Positions 1 through 6,589 are shown, counted from the stretch's first letter. The stretch: 14,019 nt of DNA from an uncultured Oxalobacteraceae bacterium (GCA_946478765.1 CAMLDH010000073.1:1-14019); one strand, 5' to 3'. The notes: generated from the sequence alone by a model not told the origin. Translations and numbers: made by a program.

Positions 1-555
1 TTCATTGCGCTGAAGCGGGGGGAATACGCGAAGGCGCAGACCTTGCTGCAGGAAGCGCGCGTTGCTGCACAAGGCGTACCGGCACAGCCGTCGGCCGCGA
101 CGCACAGCGCGATACTGGCGAGCCTGGCGATCGATATCAAGCTCGCTGCCGACCAGCCTGCCGACGCATTGAAAGAGGCTGACGCCGACCGTACCCAATT
201 CCCATTGTCGCGCGGTATTGCACGCCAATATGCGGACGCATTGATCGAGGCGGCCCGTTACGACGATGCGATCCATTATCTGCGCGATCAAGCGCAGCTT
301 TATCGGCAAGAGCCGCAGTTGCAGGATCAATTGGCCAAGACCTATGCGGCACTGGGCAAGCAGGCGCTGCAGCATCTGGCGCTGGCGGAGTCGTATGCAT
401 TGTCCGGCAGCTTGCCGTCGGCACTCGATCAGTTGAGCATTGCGCGCAAATCATCCGATGCATCGTTTTACGACCAGGCGGTCATCGATGCGCGCGAGCG
501 TGAACTTCAGGCGCTGTGGCGTGAAGAATTGAAAGAAAATCAGAGGGCGCATTAG
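1..555 (+). CDS. M48-family (BepA/YfgC-like) metalloprotease with TPRs, C-terminal part
   Basis: The reading frame is open from base 1 to the TAG at 553-555, so the start and N-terminal part lie outside the window; 184 codons are visible. The protein is alpha-helical and alanine/leucine/glutamine-rich, with TPR-like helical pairs (for example around AKTYAALGKQALQHLALAES and the following SGSLPSALDQLSIARK). The C-terminal pattern, an AES-Y-G-A-QL-A stretch followed by FYDQAVIDARERELQ, is the one I associate with the TPR tail of periplasmic M48 proteases of the BepA/YfgC type, which take part in outer-membrane protein quality control. The HExxH zinc site of that family would lie upstream and is not visible, so the peptidase assignment is inferred from the tail only; a generic TPR protein is the alternative. 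A palindromic repeat element begins two bases after the stop codon. Confidence 0.65.
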   Translation, partial: FIALKRGEYAKAQTLLQEARVAAQGVPAQPSAATHSAILASLAIDIKLAADQPADALKEADADRTQFPLSRGIARQYADALIEAARYDDAIHYLRDQAQLYRQEPQLQDQLAKTYAALGKQALQHLALAESYALSGSLPSALDQLSIARKSSDASFYDQAVIDARERELQALWREELKENQRAH

Positions 556-556
556 A

Positions 557-900
557 GCGGTTTTCGTATCAGTCGAAGGTGGGATGGTGTAGAGCGCAGC
601 GACCCTTGCAGGGCGCGCAAAGGCTTGCAAGCCTTTGCCGTTCCGCAGGCGTGCAGCATGCTGCACGAAACCCCTGCTGCCCTTGCAGGGCGCATATCCT
701 CTTGCAAGAGGATATCGTTCCGCAGGCGAATGAAGGGAGCATTGCCTTGCAAGGCAATGCCGTTACGCAGGCGTGGAGCAGTGCTCCACGAATTCCCTGC
801 TTCACCGTGCCATTCGAAACCCCTGCTACACCCCATCAATCGACGGTAGCCATGACGCTGATGGGTTTCGCTACGCTCTACACCATCCTACAAAAACCGC
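557..900. repeat. 344-bp modular cluster of nested palindromes
   Basis: Outer ends are inverted repeats: 557-568 matches the reverse complement of 889-900 at 11 of 12 bases, and 582-602 matches the reverse complement of 868-888 at 20 of 21. Between them sit five short palindromes: 619-636, 650-667, 694-715, 739-760 (perfect) and 772-790 (9-bp arms around one base). Three of them share the core TTGCAA with quite different flanking arms. The palindromes are joined by repeated connectors: CGTTCCGCAGGCG at 639-651 and 716-728, with one change at 761-773; CCCTTGCAGGGCGC at 603-616 and 680-693; CGAAACCCCTGCT at 666-678 and 815-827. A further arm pair CCCATCA/TGATGGG closes 834-864. The design (fixed connectors, variable but self-complementary stems) is that of a dispersed intergenic repeat folding into a multi-stem structure. 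Open frames across it are by-products of the repeats. Confidence 0.8.
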
Positions 901-1005
901 CTTACGCGCGTCCGCAAAACGTTCTAAGCGGGTAATCAAAAGATTTTTGAAAAATATGTTCATGATTGCGACATCAATGAGGCCGGAACGTATTGACGCA
1001 TTCGA

Positions 1006-1087
1006 CCCCCACCCTAACCCTCCCCCTGCCCGGGGGAGGGAACCTGGCTCCTTCCTCCTGAAAGGGGGAAGGCTGGGATGGGGGTTG
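1006..1087. repeat. GC-rich imperfect inverted repeat
   Basis: An imperfect palindrome of about 80 bp. The left arm (1006-1027, C-rich, of the type CCCCCACCCTAACCCTCCCC) pairs with the right arm (about 1063-1085, GGGGGAAGGCTGGGATGGGG) with a few mismatches. A smaller inner stem forms around CTCCCCCTGCCCGGGGGAG. I recognise this general sequence as a short interspersed intergenic repeat common in many proteobacterial genomes. No gene, promoter or T-run is attached to it. Confidence 0.7.
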
Positions 1088-1145
1088 CCTGTGTCTGACA
1101 TCGACTAAATTCGCGCTTGTCAAAGAACTTTTGTATACCTGCTTA

Positions 1146-1322
1146 GCTCGACTTTATCCATTTTTGAAAACGTGCCGTAGAGGGGAGGATGGTCAAAAAA
1201 GGGATTTTTTACATGTCGTATGCGCTGCTTCATGCATACGACATGTAAAAAATCCCCCCTTTGCGATCCACTCTCCTCTGAAGAGGCATATTGCAGATAG
1301 ACAAAAATGGATAAAGTCGAGC
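1146..1322. mobile_element. MITE-like 177-bp inverted-repeat element
   Basis: The ends are perfect inverted repeats of 21 bp (1146-1166 and 1302-1322); pairing extends to 22 bp if 1145 and 1323 are included. The trinucleotide TTA flanks both sides directly (1143-1145 and 1323-1325), which would fit a 3-bp target duplication. A second perfect inverted repeat of 22 bp lies in the centre (1201-1222 and 1235-1256, 12-base loop), and the sequence between outer and inner arms is partly complementary, so the single strand can fold into one long hairpin. There is no transposase frame. A non-autonomous miniature element is the simplest reading; a native very long terminator hairpin is the alternative. 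Confidence 0.55.
1195..1256 (-). terminator. Intrinsic terminator for the minus-strand genes
   Basis: Read on the minus strand, the perfect 22-bp stem (1256-1235 with 1222-1201, loop of 12) is followed directly by six T residues (1200-1195). It lies about 100 bases past the stop codon at 1357-1359, so it would end transcription coming from the three minus-strand genes. Read on the plus strand the hairpin is followed by CCCCTTTGCG with no T-run, so it should act mainly in one direction. The stem is much longer than usual. Confidence 0.6.
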
Positions 1323-1356
1323 TTAGGCGCAGCGGAACAACATCAAGCGGGGCACG

Positions 1357-1968
1357 CTATTCGGAAGCAGGAACGTCCGGTTGCGGTAATGGTATGAAAC
1401 CGAAGTGCGCAGCGATGGCGTCGCCCGCGATACGTTGCACCGGCACCGGCCGGCTTGCCAATTGCAGCGTGAGCGCATGATCGTCGTCACGTTGGGTTAG
1501 CCACGCGAGCAACTGTTCGTCGTCGACCGAGTGGCCGTCGATGCGCAGGTCCGCAATGCACTGCGCCATGTCGCGGTCATCCACCATCGCGATTTTTCCT
1601 GCGGCCTCCAGCACCAGTTGCCCGGTTTCCGTCATCCACGCAGCGTCGATGATCGGCAACGGTTCGCCGGTATGTAAAACGAATTCTTGTACAGGGTCGG
1701 TGCGTGCGATAAACGGGGTCGCCTCCAGCGTGACATAGACGCGCTGCGGCCCGTTCTGGAAATACCAGCGTCCGCGGTCGTCGTTCATGTAATTGCGGTT
1801 GATAAAACCCAATAGCGCAGCATGCGCAATCTTGTCGCCAGGCAGATGTAGCGCTTGCGCCTGCTCATCGCGCATGCGCCACGCACCGCGCGCGTCCAAT
1901 GCGAGCCAGCCATAGCAGTGCGGTACATTCGGCCATTTCGCCATCGCCTGTTTGACAATTTCATCCAT
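1357..1968 (-). CDS. Conserved betaproteobacterial protein of unknown function
   Basis: A 203-residue soluble protein with no signal peptide or membrane segment. The ATG at 1968 is preceded by GGAG with a 9-base gap. The N-terminal half is well ordered, with KWPNVPHCYGWLALDARG (residues 11-28), RNYMNDDRGRWYFQNGPQRVY (split here around residues 58-78) and LEATPF (81-86); the middle is beta-rich and the end (HFGFIPLP, 188-195) is short and hydrophobic. I recall similar proteins in Burkholderiales carried under a DUF294x-type name but cannot settle which, and I know no function. It starts 67 bases after the stop of the upstream alpha/beta hydrolase gene and is probably co-transcribed with it. 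The hairpin with T-run downstream would be its terminator. Confidence 0.75.
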   Translation of the reverse strand: MDEIVKQAMAKWPNVPHCYGWLALDARGAWRMRDEQAQALHLPGDKIAHAALLGFINRNYMNDDRGRWYFQNGPQRVYVTLEATPFIARTDPVQEFVLHTGEPLPIIDAAWMTETGQLVLEAAGKIAMVDDRDMAQCIADLRIDGHSVDDEQLLAWLTQRDDDHALTLQLASRPVPVQRIAGDAIAAHFGFIPLPQPDVPASE

Positions 1969-2035
1969 GTTCTACCGCTCCAGCATTGCAAAATCGACAC
2001 GGAGACAGTATGTCACAGGATAGGCAGGGCGGAAG

Positions 2036-3016
2036 TCAATCCGGTGCGGTAGGCGAATCGTCGCCTTCCAGAAAACGCACCATGCGATGCGGCAGCCAGT
2101 TCAAGCTTCCGGGCATGCGGCCGACCGCGAAACCGACATGGCCGCCTTGCGCCGGGTAATCCAGCGTGACGCGGCGGGAGGCGCTGCGCGGCAGATGCTG
2201 AGGCGGAAGAAAAGGATCGTTCCTGGCATTTAACACCAGCGTGGGCACCGTGATGTCGTTCAACACATGTTTGGCGCTGGCGCGATTCCAGTAATCCTCG
2301 GTGTTGCGGTAACCGTGCAAGGGCGCGGTGACGATGTTGTCGAACGCGTACAGGTCGCGCGCCTGCAGCATCGTGTCGCGGTCGAACAGGTCGGGGAATT
2401 GCTTGAGCTTGTGGACGCATTTCGGCTTCAGCGTTTGCAGGAATGCATGCGTATAAATCCGGTTCACGCCACGCGACAGCGCCGTCCCGCCGCCGGCCAG
2501 ATCGAGCGGCGCAGAGATCGCGCATGCGGCGTCCGCAATCTCGGCCTGATGCTGCGATTCGCCCAGCCAACGCAACAGGGCGTTGGCGCCAAGCGAAACG
2601 CCGGTCACATAGAATTTGCGCGCCTTGCGCACTTTGCTGAGCACCGCGAGACGCCGCACGATCCAGTCGATTTCCTGCGCATCGCCCGAATGATAAAAGC
2701 GCGGCGCCAGGTTCGGTTCGCCCGAGCAGCCGCGGAAATGCGGCACAGCACCCGACCAGCCGAGCGCCGCGATGTGCGCCATCAATGCGCGCGCATAGTG
2801 GCTATTGGAAGAGCCTTCCAGGCCATGAAATAAAACAATGAACGGGTATTCGGGTTTGCCGTCGACGAAATCGATGTCGACAAAATCGCCATCCGGCGCA
2901 TCCCAGCGCTCGCGGCGCAACGCGACCTGCGGCTTGATGATGCAAGTCGCGGGATAAATGGTCTGTAAATGGCCGCCAGGTAACCAGCGCGGAGCAGGGT
3001 AAGTCATGGAATCCAT
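2036..3016 (-). CDS. YheT-type alpha/beta hydrolase
   Basis: A 326-residue cytoplasmic alpha/beta hydrolase of the YheT/ABHD1/EMB8 group (COG0429 type). The N-terminus has the WLPGGHLQTIYP block (11-22) seen in this group. The oxyanion-side turn is FHGLEGSS (63-70), the nucleophile elbow is GVSLG with Ser141, and the remaining triad members are probably Asp267 (in NARNDPF) and His293 (in GGHVGF). HFRGCSG (93-99) is another family block. Natural substrates of this group are poorly known; ester or lipid hydrolysis is the usual assumption. Two starts are possible, ATG 3016 and ATG 3007; AGGA lies very close to the first and 11 bases from the second, so the choice is open. It lies between the SnoaL-like gene (75-base gap) and the unknown-function gene, all on one strand. 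Confidence 0.88.
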   Translation of the reverse strand: MDSMTYPAPRWLPGGHLQTIYPATCIIKPQVALRRERWDAPDGDFVDIDFVDGKPEYPFIVLFHGLEGSSNSHYARALMAHIAALGWSGAVPHFRGCSGEPNLAPRFYHSGDAQEIDWIVRRLAVLSKVRKARKFYVTGVSLGANALLRWLGESQHQAEIADAACAISAPLDLAGGGTALSRGVNRIYTHAFLQTLKPKCVHKLKQFPDLFDRDTMLQARDLYAFDNIVTAPLHGYRNTEDYWNRASAKHVLNDITVPTLVLNARNDPFLPPQHLPRSASRRVTLDYPAQGGHVGFAVGRMPGSLNWLPHRMVRFLEGDDSPTAPD

Positions 3017-3091
3017 GTTCCTACGTTACGCAAAAAGCGAAATTGTGCAATGTCAAAATCCGGCGGGGCGTTGCGCCTGCTGCGCGGGTCC

Positions 3092-3523
3092 TTAGTGCAA
3101 TGTTGCGTTTCCGGCTTTTTCGTCCTGCGCCGCGCCTGGCGCAACCGATGCGTGGTGCGTGACGATGCGCCAGCCGTGCGGCGTTTTCAGGTAGACATTG
3201 GTGGCGATAATATGGATATCCTGCTGATTGCTGCCGGCGCGTTCGATCTCCTCGACGACGTTATGAATCGCCACCATCAGGTTTTGCGTCGCACGCAAGT
3301 GCACCGGGCGAATGGGCACGCCCCCCTGCTCGAAAATCGCTTCCCACGATGCGCGTATCGATGCATGGCCCACCAGGCGCGGCGCACCCGGATGGACGCA
3401 GACGATTTCATCATCGTCTGCCCAGAGCGCCATCAATGCATCGACATCGGCACGGCCGATCGCATCGTAAAAAGCCGCTTCAATGTCATCGGCCGTGCCC
3501 GGTTGTTTGCGTGATTTACCCAT
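3092..3523 (-). CDS. NTF2/SnoaL-like small protein (DUF4440/SnoaL_3 type)
   Basis: A 143-residue protein with the cone-shaped NTF2-like fold signature: an opening helix pair (DDIEAAFYDAIGRADVDALMALW, split around residues 12-34), DDDEIVCVHPGAPRLVG (36-52), then alternating strands ending TNVYLKTPHGWRIVTHHAS (108-126). This is the DUF4440/SnoaL_3 pattern used by ketosteroid-isomerase-like proteins, whose members range from enzymes to stress proteins, so no specific reaction is claimed. I start at ATG 3523; an in-frame TTG at 3568 would add 15 residues, but the predicted -10 box sits just upstream of that TTG, leaving almost no leader. No clear Shine-Dalgarno precedes either start. It is the first gene of the minus-strand trio. 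Confidence 0.78.
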   Translation of the reverse strand: MGKSRKQPGTADDIEAAFYDAIGRADVDALMALWADDDEIVCVHPGAPRLVGHASIRASWEAIFEQGGVPIRPVHLRATQNLMVAIHNVVEEIERAGSNQQDIHIIATNVYLKTPHGWRIVTHHASVAPGAAQDEKAGNATLH

Positions 3524-3827
3524 GGCAGGTAACGTTAAGGAAAACGTACATCGTGCGTGTTCTTTCAAATCGGAACATTTTAGCGCATGCAGAGTAATGA
3601 TGAAAAAAATGGGTGCGCAATAATCGAGAGAGGAAATATGCTAGCGACAAGCTGATGCACCCCTGGTTTCCCATTCCACATTCCATGCAAAACAAAGAGG
3701 GTCGATCCTGGAGGGCGAGGAGGGATGTCATCCGGTTCCGTTACAATGCTGATTTCGCGTCTCAGGCTGAAAGTGGCCAATCTCTTCCGGCAATCAGCGC
3801 CGCCCATCACTATCGATATTTCCAAGA
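3524..3827. other. Divergent intergenic region
   Basis: About 300 bases between the divergent SnoaL-like and O-antigen ligase genes. Apart from the minus-strand promoter candidate I see only a plus-strand TACAAT at 3742-3747 that could be a -10 box for the ligase gene; the -35 position (GGAGGG) is poor. No repeat, RNA gene or convincing small gene is visible. The region is more AT-rich than the glycolytic genes. Confidence 0.5.
3577..3606 (-). promoter_or_regulatory. Possible sigma-70 promoter for the minus-strand trio
   Basis: On the minus strand TAAAAT (3582-3577) fits a -10 box at five of six positions, with TTTTCA (3606-3601) as a four-of-six -35 box and an 18-base spacer. Transcription would start about 45 bases before ATG 3523. 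Judged by eye only. Confidence 0.35.
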
Positions 3828-5066
3828 ATGACGGATTACTTCAGGCAGTTTACGATCAGATCGCATTTTTTTTCCTGCATAGTTTTTATGCTGCCCGCAT
3901 TGACGCTGATAACCAAGAATGGCATCGGGGTAATTGAGGTCGCCATTGTTCTCGCGGCGATTGTCTGTGCGAGGCCACTGTGGTCACAACGGCGAGCGCT
4001 TTTTGGGTCGACGCGATTCATCATTGCTGCATTCGCTTTTAATTTTGCGGTGGCTGCAGTTTCCTTGTCGTGGTTCGGTTTCAATGCAAATTTCCTGGAG
4101 AGTCCGATTCGGCAGTTGCTGATGGTCGCGGCAATCGGGTTGATTGCATGGGCAAGGCCAAATGCCGAGCTGTTTTGGCACGGCTTGGCGGTCGGAACCT
4201 TGAGTGCGACCGGTATCGCTTTTTACCAATGCTTTTGGTTGAAAATGCCGCGTGCGGAAGGCTTTCACATGCCGATTACGTTCGGTGACATAGCGCTGGT
4301 CATGGGGATAATGTCGCTTGCATCGATTCGGCATTTCGCGAAGACGCGGTGCGCGTTAATGCCGTATATCGCGTTTCTTGCGGGGTTGTTTGCATCGTTG
4401 TTGTCGGGCTCGCGGGGGGGGTGGCTGGCGCTAGTATTCTCGTTTATTTCGCTGTATTTTTATAGCCAACGCGTGGTGAGACGCGGTATCTTGGCCATTA
4501 TTTTGATCGGCGTAATTTTATTTGCCGGCGCGTGTTTTGTACCGAGTTTCAACGTCCAACAGCGCTTGACCGATGTGTCGAGCGATATTCATCAATATCA
4601 ACTTGGTAATGCCGATACCTCCCTCGGTGCGCGGTTCGAAATGTGGAGAGGTGCATGGACACTCTTTGTCGAGCACCCGCTGGTGGGCGTCGGCCGCGCC
4701 AATTACAACAATGGCTTGAATGAACTTATTGTGAACGGAGAAATCAGTTCAGCTGTGAAAGGTTTTCGCCACGCGCATAACGAGATGCTGAATGCGCTGG
4801 CAACCGAAGGCGTGATCGGCGGGCTGGCGTTGCTGTCGCTGTATGCCGCGCCGCTGTTGTTTTTCATGGGCATGCTCAAGCGCAAAGACGACCGCGCAAA
4901 TGATGCGCAGCCTTATGCGCTGGCGGGCGTGCTGCTGGTGCTTTCGTTCATCGCTTTTGGTTTGACCCAAGTGTTGTTTGCGCATCATGTCGATGCGGCC
5001 TTCTATGCACTGATGGTCGGCGTATTGGCAGGCATCTGCGTGATGACGGCGAACCCGAAGCATTGA
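3828..5066 (+). CDS. O-antigen ligase/polymerase-type membrane protein (Wzy_C, WaaL-like)
   Basis: A 412-residue multi-pass inner-membrane protein with roughly ten to twelve hydrophobic segments. The Wzy_C/O-antigen ligase signature is clear: LLSGSRGGWLALV (191-203), then the large periplasmic loop with ARFEMWRGAWTLFVEHPLVG (268-287), VGR (288-290) and FRHAHNEMLNALATEGVIGG (313-332), followed by a membrane helix. Arg/His residues in this loop are essential in studied WaaL proteins. The family joins polysaccharide from an undecaprenyl carrier to lipid A-core (WaaL) or to itself (Wzy), or glycosylates proteins; sequence alone does not separate these. The neighbouring GT9 gene favours a core/O-antigen role. 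The ATG at 3828 has no good ribosome site; ATG 3888 would remove part of the first hydrophobic segment. Base composition of the first kilobase is visibly more AT-rich than the genes further right. Confidence 0.85.
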   Translation: MTDYFRQFTIRSHFFSCIVFMLPALTLITKNGIGVIEVAIVLAAIVCARPLWSQRRALFGSTRFIIAAFAFNFAVAAVSLSWFGFNANFLESPIRQLLMVAAIGLIAWARPNAELFWHGLAVGTLSATGIAFYQCFWLKMPRAEGFHMPITFGDIALVMGIMSLASIRHFAKTRCALMPYIAFLAGLFASLLSGSRGGWLALVFSFISLYFYSQRVVRRGILAIILIGVILFAGACFVPSFNVQQRLTDVSSDIHQYQLGNADTSLGARFEMWRGAWTLFVEHPLVGVGRANYNNGLNELIVNGEISSAVKGFRHAHNEMLNALATEGVIGGLALLSLYAAPLLFFMGMLKRKDDRANDAQPYALAGVLLVLSFIAFGLTQVLFAHHVDAAFYALMVGVLAGICVMTANPKH

Positions 5067-6193
5067 TGCGGCCTTCCTCCATGCCAACGGCGATGTTTAT
5101 GCGCATGGCGCGGGAGGTGGTCGAACCGCCGTTTGCAGAAATGATCCCGCTCGACCATGGTCCGTTGCGCGGCAAGTCGCCATTGAGCCTGCTCTGGAGA
5201 AAACTGCGGCCGGGCGTCGTGCTCTGGCGCTATGGCCAACGAGCGTTGCAATGCGAGGCGATCGAAGCGAATCATCAGCGGATTTTGTGGATCTACAAGG
5301 GCGTGCCGCAAGTCGGTGATGCATTGATGGATTTGAGCAGCCGCGTGCTGCTCAAGGAGCGCGGCATCACGCTCGACTTGTACACCGATTCGCACCTGCA
5401 TCGATTGTTCCAGGCAGACGACGTATTTGCGCGCGTGTTTTCCGACGCGGCCGATGCCAGGCCGGACGGCTATGATCTGGTCATTCTGGATTCCTTCAAA
5501 TGGCGCTGTATCGAGGAGAAGGTCCGGCATTTCAGGCGGGTGCCGTTTGCCACGATGCGCGGCTATTTTTCCGGGCCGGAGTTCAACCGGACCCTGTTCA
5601 GTTTCTTCCGCATGAACCAGTTGCTGCGCATCGACGTGCCGAGCGCGGAGGTGCAGCGCAGCGCCGTGCCGCATTTGTGCGCCGCACCGGCCGATCGGGA
5701 ATGCGTGGAAAAGCTGGAGATCGCCGCCGGCGCGGTTGCATTTGCGCTCGGCGGCGCATCGCCCGGCCGCACCTACCTGCATTGGGACAAGGTGATACGG
5801 GATTTGCTGCACAAGAAGCACTTGCCGCAAATCGTGCTGCTGGGTTCGTCCAATGCCGTTTCCATGCGCGATAAAATCGTCGAGACGGTAAAGCCGTACG
5901 GCGTTCAGGTGATCGACTGCGTTGACCGCTATACGCTCACGCAGACGTTTGCCATCGTCGGGAAGTGCCGCATGGCGGCATGCGCAGACGGCGGATTGCT
6001 GCATATCGCGAATGCGGCACAGGTACAGACGGTGTCGCTGTTCGACCGGCATGTCAGTCCGGACATGCGGCTGACTGCGGCAAACCATTCCCTTGCGCAG
6101 CAATCGTCCGGGCAGATCAGCGATATCCCGCAAGCGAAAGTGGTGGAGGCGATTGCAGCGGCGCTGTCGCGTGCGCAGTCAAAGCAAGGTTAG
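5066..6193 (+). CDS. Glycosyltransferase family 9 (heptosyltransferase-like) protein
   Basis: A 375-residue protein starting at ATG 5066, which overlaps the ligase stop TGA (5064-5066) by one base, so translation is probably coupled; the TTG directly before it is an unneeded alternative. The second half carries the GT9 pattern: VAFALGGASPGRTYLHWDKV (224-243), PQIVLLGSSNA (254-264) and ACADGGLLHIANAA (305-318), corresponding to the D-S/T-G-x-x-H-x-A site of ADP-heptose transferases such as WaaC/WaaF/WaaQ. The first nucleotide-binding-like strand is ILWIYKGVPQVGDALMDLS (73-91). About 70 residues precede it, whereas typical GT9 proteins begin there, so there is an N-terminal extension. With the ligase it suggests lipopolysaccharide core assembly; the exact sugar is unknown. 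It converges on the zinc-finger gene. Confidence 0.8.
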   Translation: MRPSSMPTAMFMRMAREVVEPPFAEMIPLDHGPLRGKSPLSLLWRKLRPGVVLWRYGQRALQCEAIEANHQRILWIYKGVPQVGDALMDLSSRVLLKERGITLDLYTDSHLHRLFQADDVFARVFSDAADARPDGYDLVILDSFKWRCIEEKVRHFRRVPFATMRGYFSGPEFNRTLFSFFRMNQLLRIDVPSAEVQRSAVPHLCAAPADRECVEKLEIAAGAVAFALGGASPGRTYLHWDKVIRDLLHKKHLPQIVLLGSSNAVSMRDKIVETVKPYGVQVIDCVDRYTLTQTFAIVGKCRMAACADGGLLHIANAAQVQTVSLFDRHVSPDMRLTAANHSLAQQSSGQISDIPQAKVVEAIAAALSRAQSKQG

Positions 6194-6390
6194 TGGCCCT
6201 TGATCACTGCACCCGGCTTCAACCGGTACACGGTGCTGCAATACGGGCATTTCGCGTCGTGACCCGGCGCAATCTCCAGGAACACGCGCGGATGCGAGGA
6301 CCAGATCGGCATTGCCGGATTGGGGCAATACGCCGGCAAATCCTTGCCGTCCAGTTCGACCACGCCCAGTGTATTTTTTACTTCACTCAT
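6190..6390 (-). CDS. CHCC zinc-finger domain protein (zf-CHCC, NDUFS6-like)
   Basis: A 66-residue protein consisting almost entirely of a zf-CHCC domain, related to the zinc-binding part of mitochondrial complex I subunit NDUFS6. Ligands are likely Cys22 (in YCPNP), His33 (in SSHPRVFLEI), Cys48 and Cys51 (in KCPYCSTVYRL). ATG 6390 is chosen because GGAG lies six bases upstream; the GTG at 6393 would be too close. The stop overlaps the GT9 stop by four bases on the opposite strand. In related genomes, from memory, this gene sits directly after ilvE, and here an ilvE remnant lies directly upstream in the same orientation, so it was probably the second gene of an ilvE operon. The molecular role in bacteria is not established. 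Confidence 0.9.
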   Translation of the reverse strand: MSEVKNTLGVVELDGKDLPAYCPNPAMPIWSSHPRVFLEIAPGHDAKCPYCSTVYRLKPGAVIKGH

Positions 6391-6410
6391 CACATTCTCC
6401 GTCCGTCTTG

Positions 6411-6448
6411 AACCAAATTTAAACCAAACTTAAACCAAACTTAACCAA
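6411..6448. repeat. 11-bp tandem repeat, three copies plus a part
   Basis: Units at 6411-6421 (AACCAAATTTA), 6422-6432 and 6433-6443 (AACCAAACTTA twice), then ACCAA at 6444-6448. The array spans the stop codon of the ilvE remnant (6430-6432 on the minus strand) and lies between it and the zinc-finger gene. A slippage-type expansion is likely. Confidence 0.85.
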
Positions 6449-6549
6449 TGCTGATACTGCAGCGCCTTGCCCGCAACCACATCGAAGAACAGCGCCTGCA
6501 GCTTTTCGGTAATCGGGCCGCGCTTGCCTGCGCCGATCTGGCGATTGTC
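6430..6549 (-). pseudogene. ilvE: Truncated 3' remnant of ilvE (branched-chain aminotransferase)
   Basis: On the minus strand from 6549 down to the TAA at 6432-6430 an uninterrupted frame reads DNRQIGAGKRGPITEKLQAL, then FFDVVAGKALQYQHWLSLV and stop. This matches the C-terminus I know for IlvE (compare the E. coli GRPVGDGTRGPVTKRIQ...FFGLFTG...WLDQV ending). The residues in frame before the Asp (TLKSRFC) do not resemble IlvE and the frame holds nothing else of the enzyme, so about 39 of roughly 300 residues remain and catalysis is impossible. The fold-type IV PLP enzyme would have interconverted branched-chain amino acids and their keto acids. Its place between a CHCC zinc-finger gene and azlCD is where ilvE is expected. 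The undamaged frame suggests a recent loss. An intact copy may exist elsewhere. Confidence 0.85.
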
Positions 6550-6560
6550 GCAAAACCGCG

Positions 6561-6589
6561 ATTTTAACGTGGTTCAGACGGGCTGGAAA
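6561..6589 (-). promoter_or_regulatory. Possible promoter at the ilvE deletion junction
   Basis: On the minus strand TTTCCA (6589-6584) and TAAAAT (6566-6561) are spaced by 17 bases, matching the sigma-70 consensus at four and five of six positions. It lies just upstream of the ilvE remnant and could now drive the zinc-finger gene, whose original operon promoter would have been removed with ilvE. Judged by eye. Confidence 0.4.

Noticed and set aside
603..790. CRISPR-like look of repeated connectors with differing inserts
   Set aside because: The inserts are themselves palindromes, connectors are of several types and unequal spacing, and there are no cas genes.
579..935. Open frames of 74-118 codons on both strands over the palindrome cluster
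   Set aside because: They are cysteine- and arginine-rich translations of the repeats, occur on both strands and in several frames because of the palindromes, and have no ribosome sites or recognisable domains.
2267..2833. 188-codon plus-strand frame within the YheT-type hydrolase
   Set aside because: Antisense to a gene with an intact catalytic triad; no domain or start signal.
3051..3056. Perfect minus-strand TTGACA upstream of the YheT-type gene
   Set aside because: No acceptable -10 box at 15-20 bases; the start would fall almost on the ATG.
3613..3831. Possible small gene in the 3524-3827 gap (also a minus-strand frame 3580-3825)
   Set aside because: No ribosome site, no hydrophobic or domain pattern, and frames exist on both strands by chance.
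5003..6133. 376-codon minus-strand frame opposite the GT9 gene
   Set aside because: It is the shadow of a GC-rich gene; its translation is His/Arg/Gln-rich without a family pattern, whereas the plus-strand frame has clear GT9 motifs.
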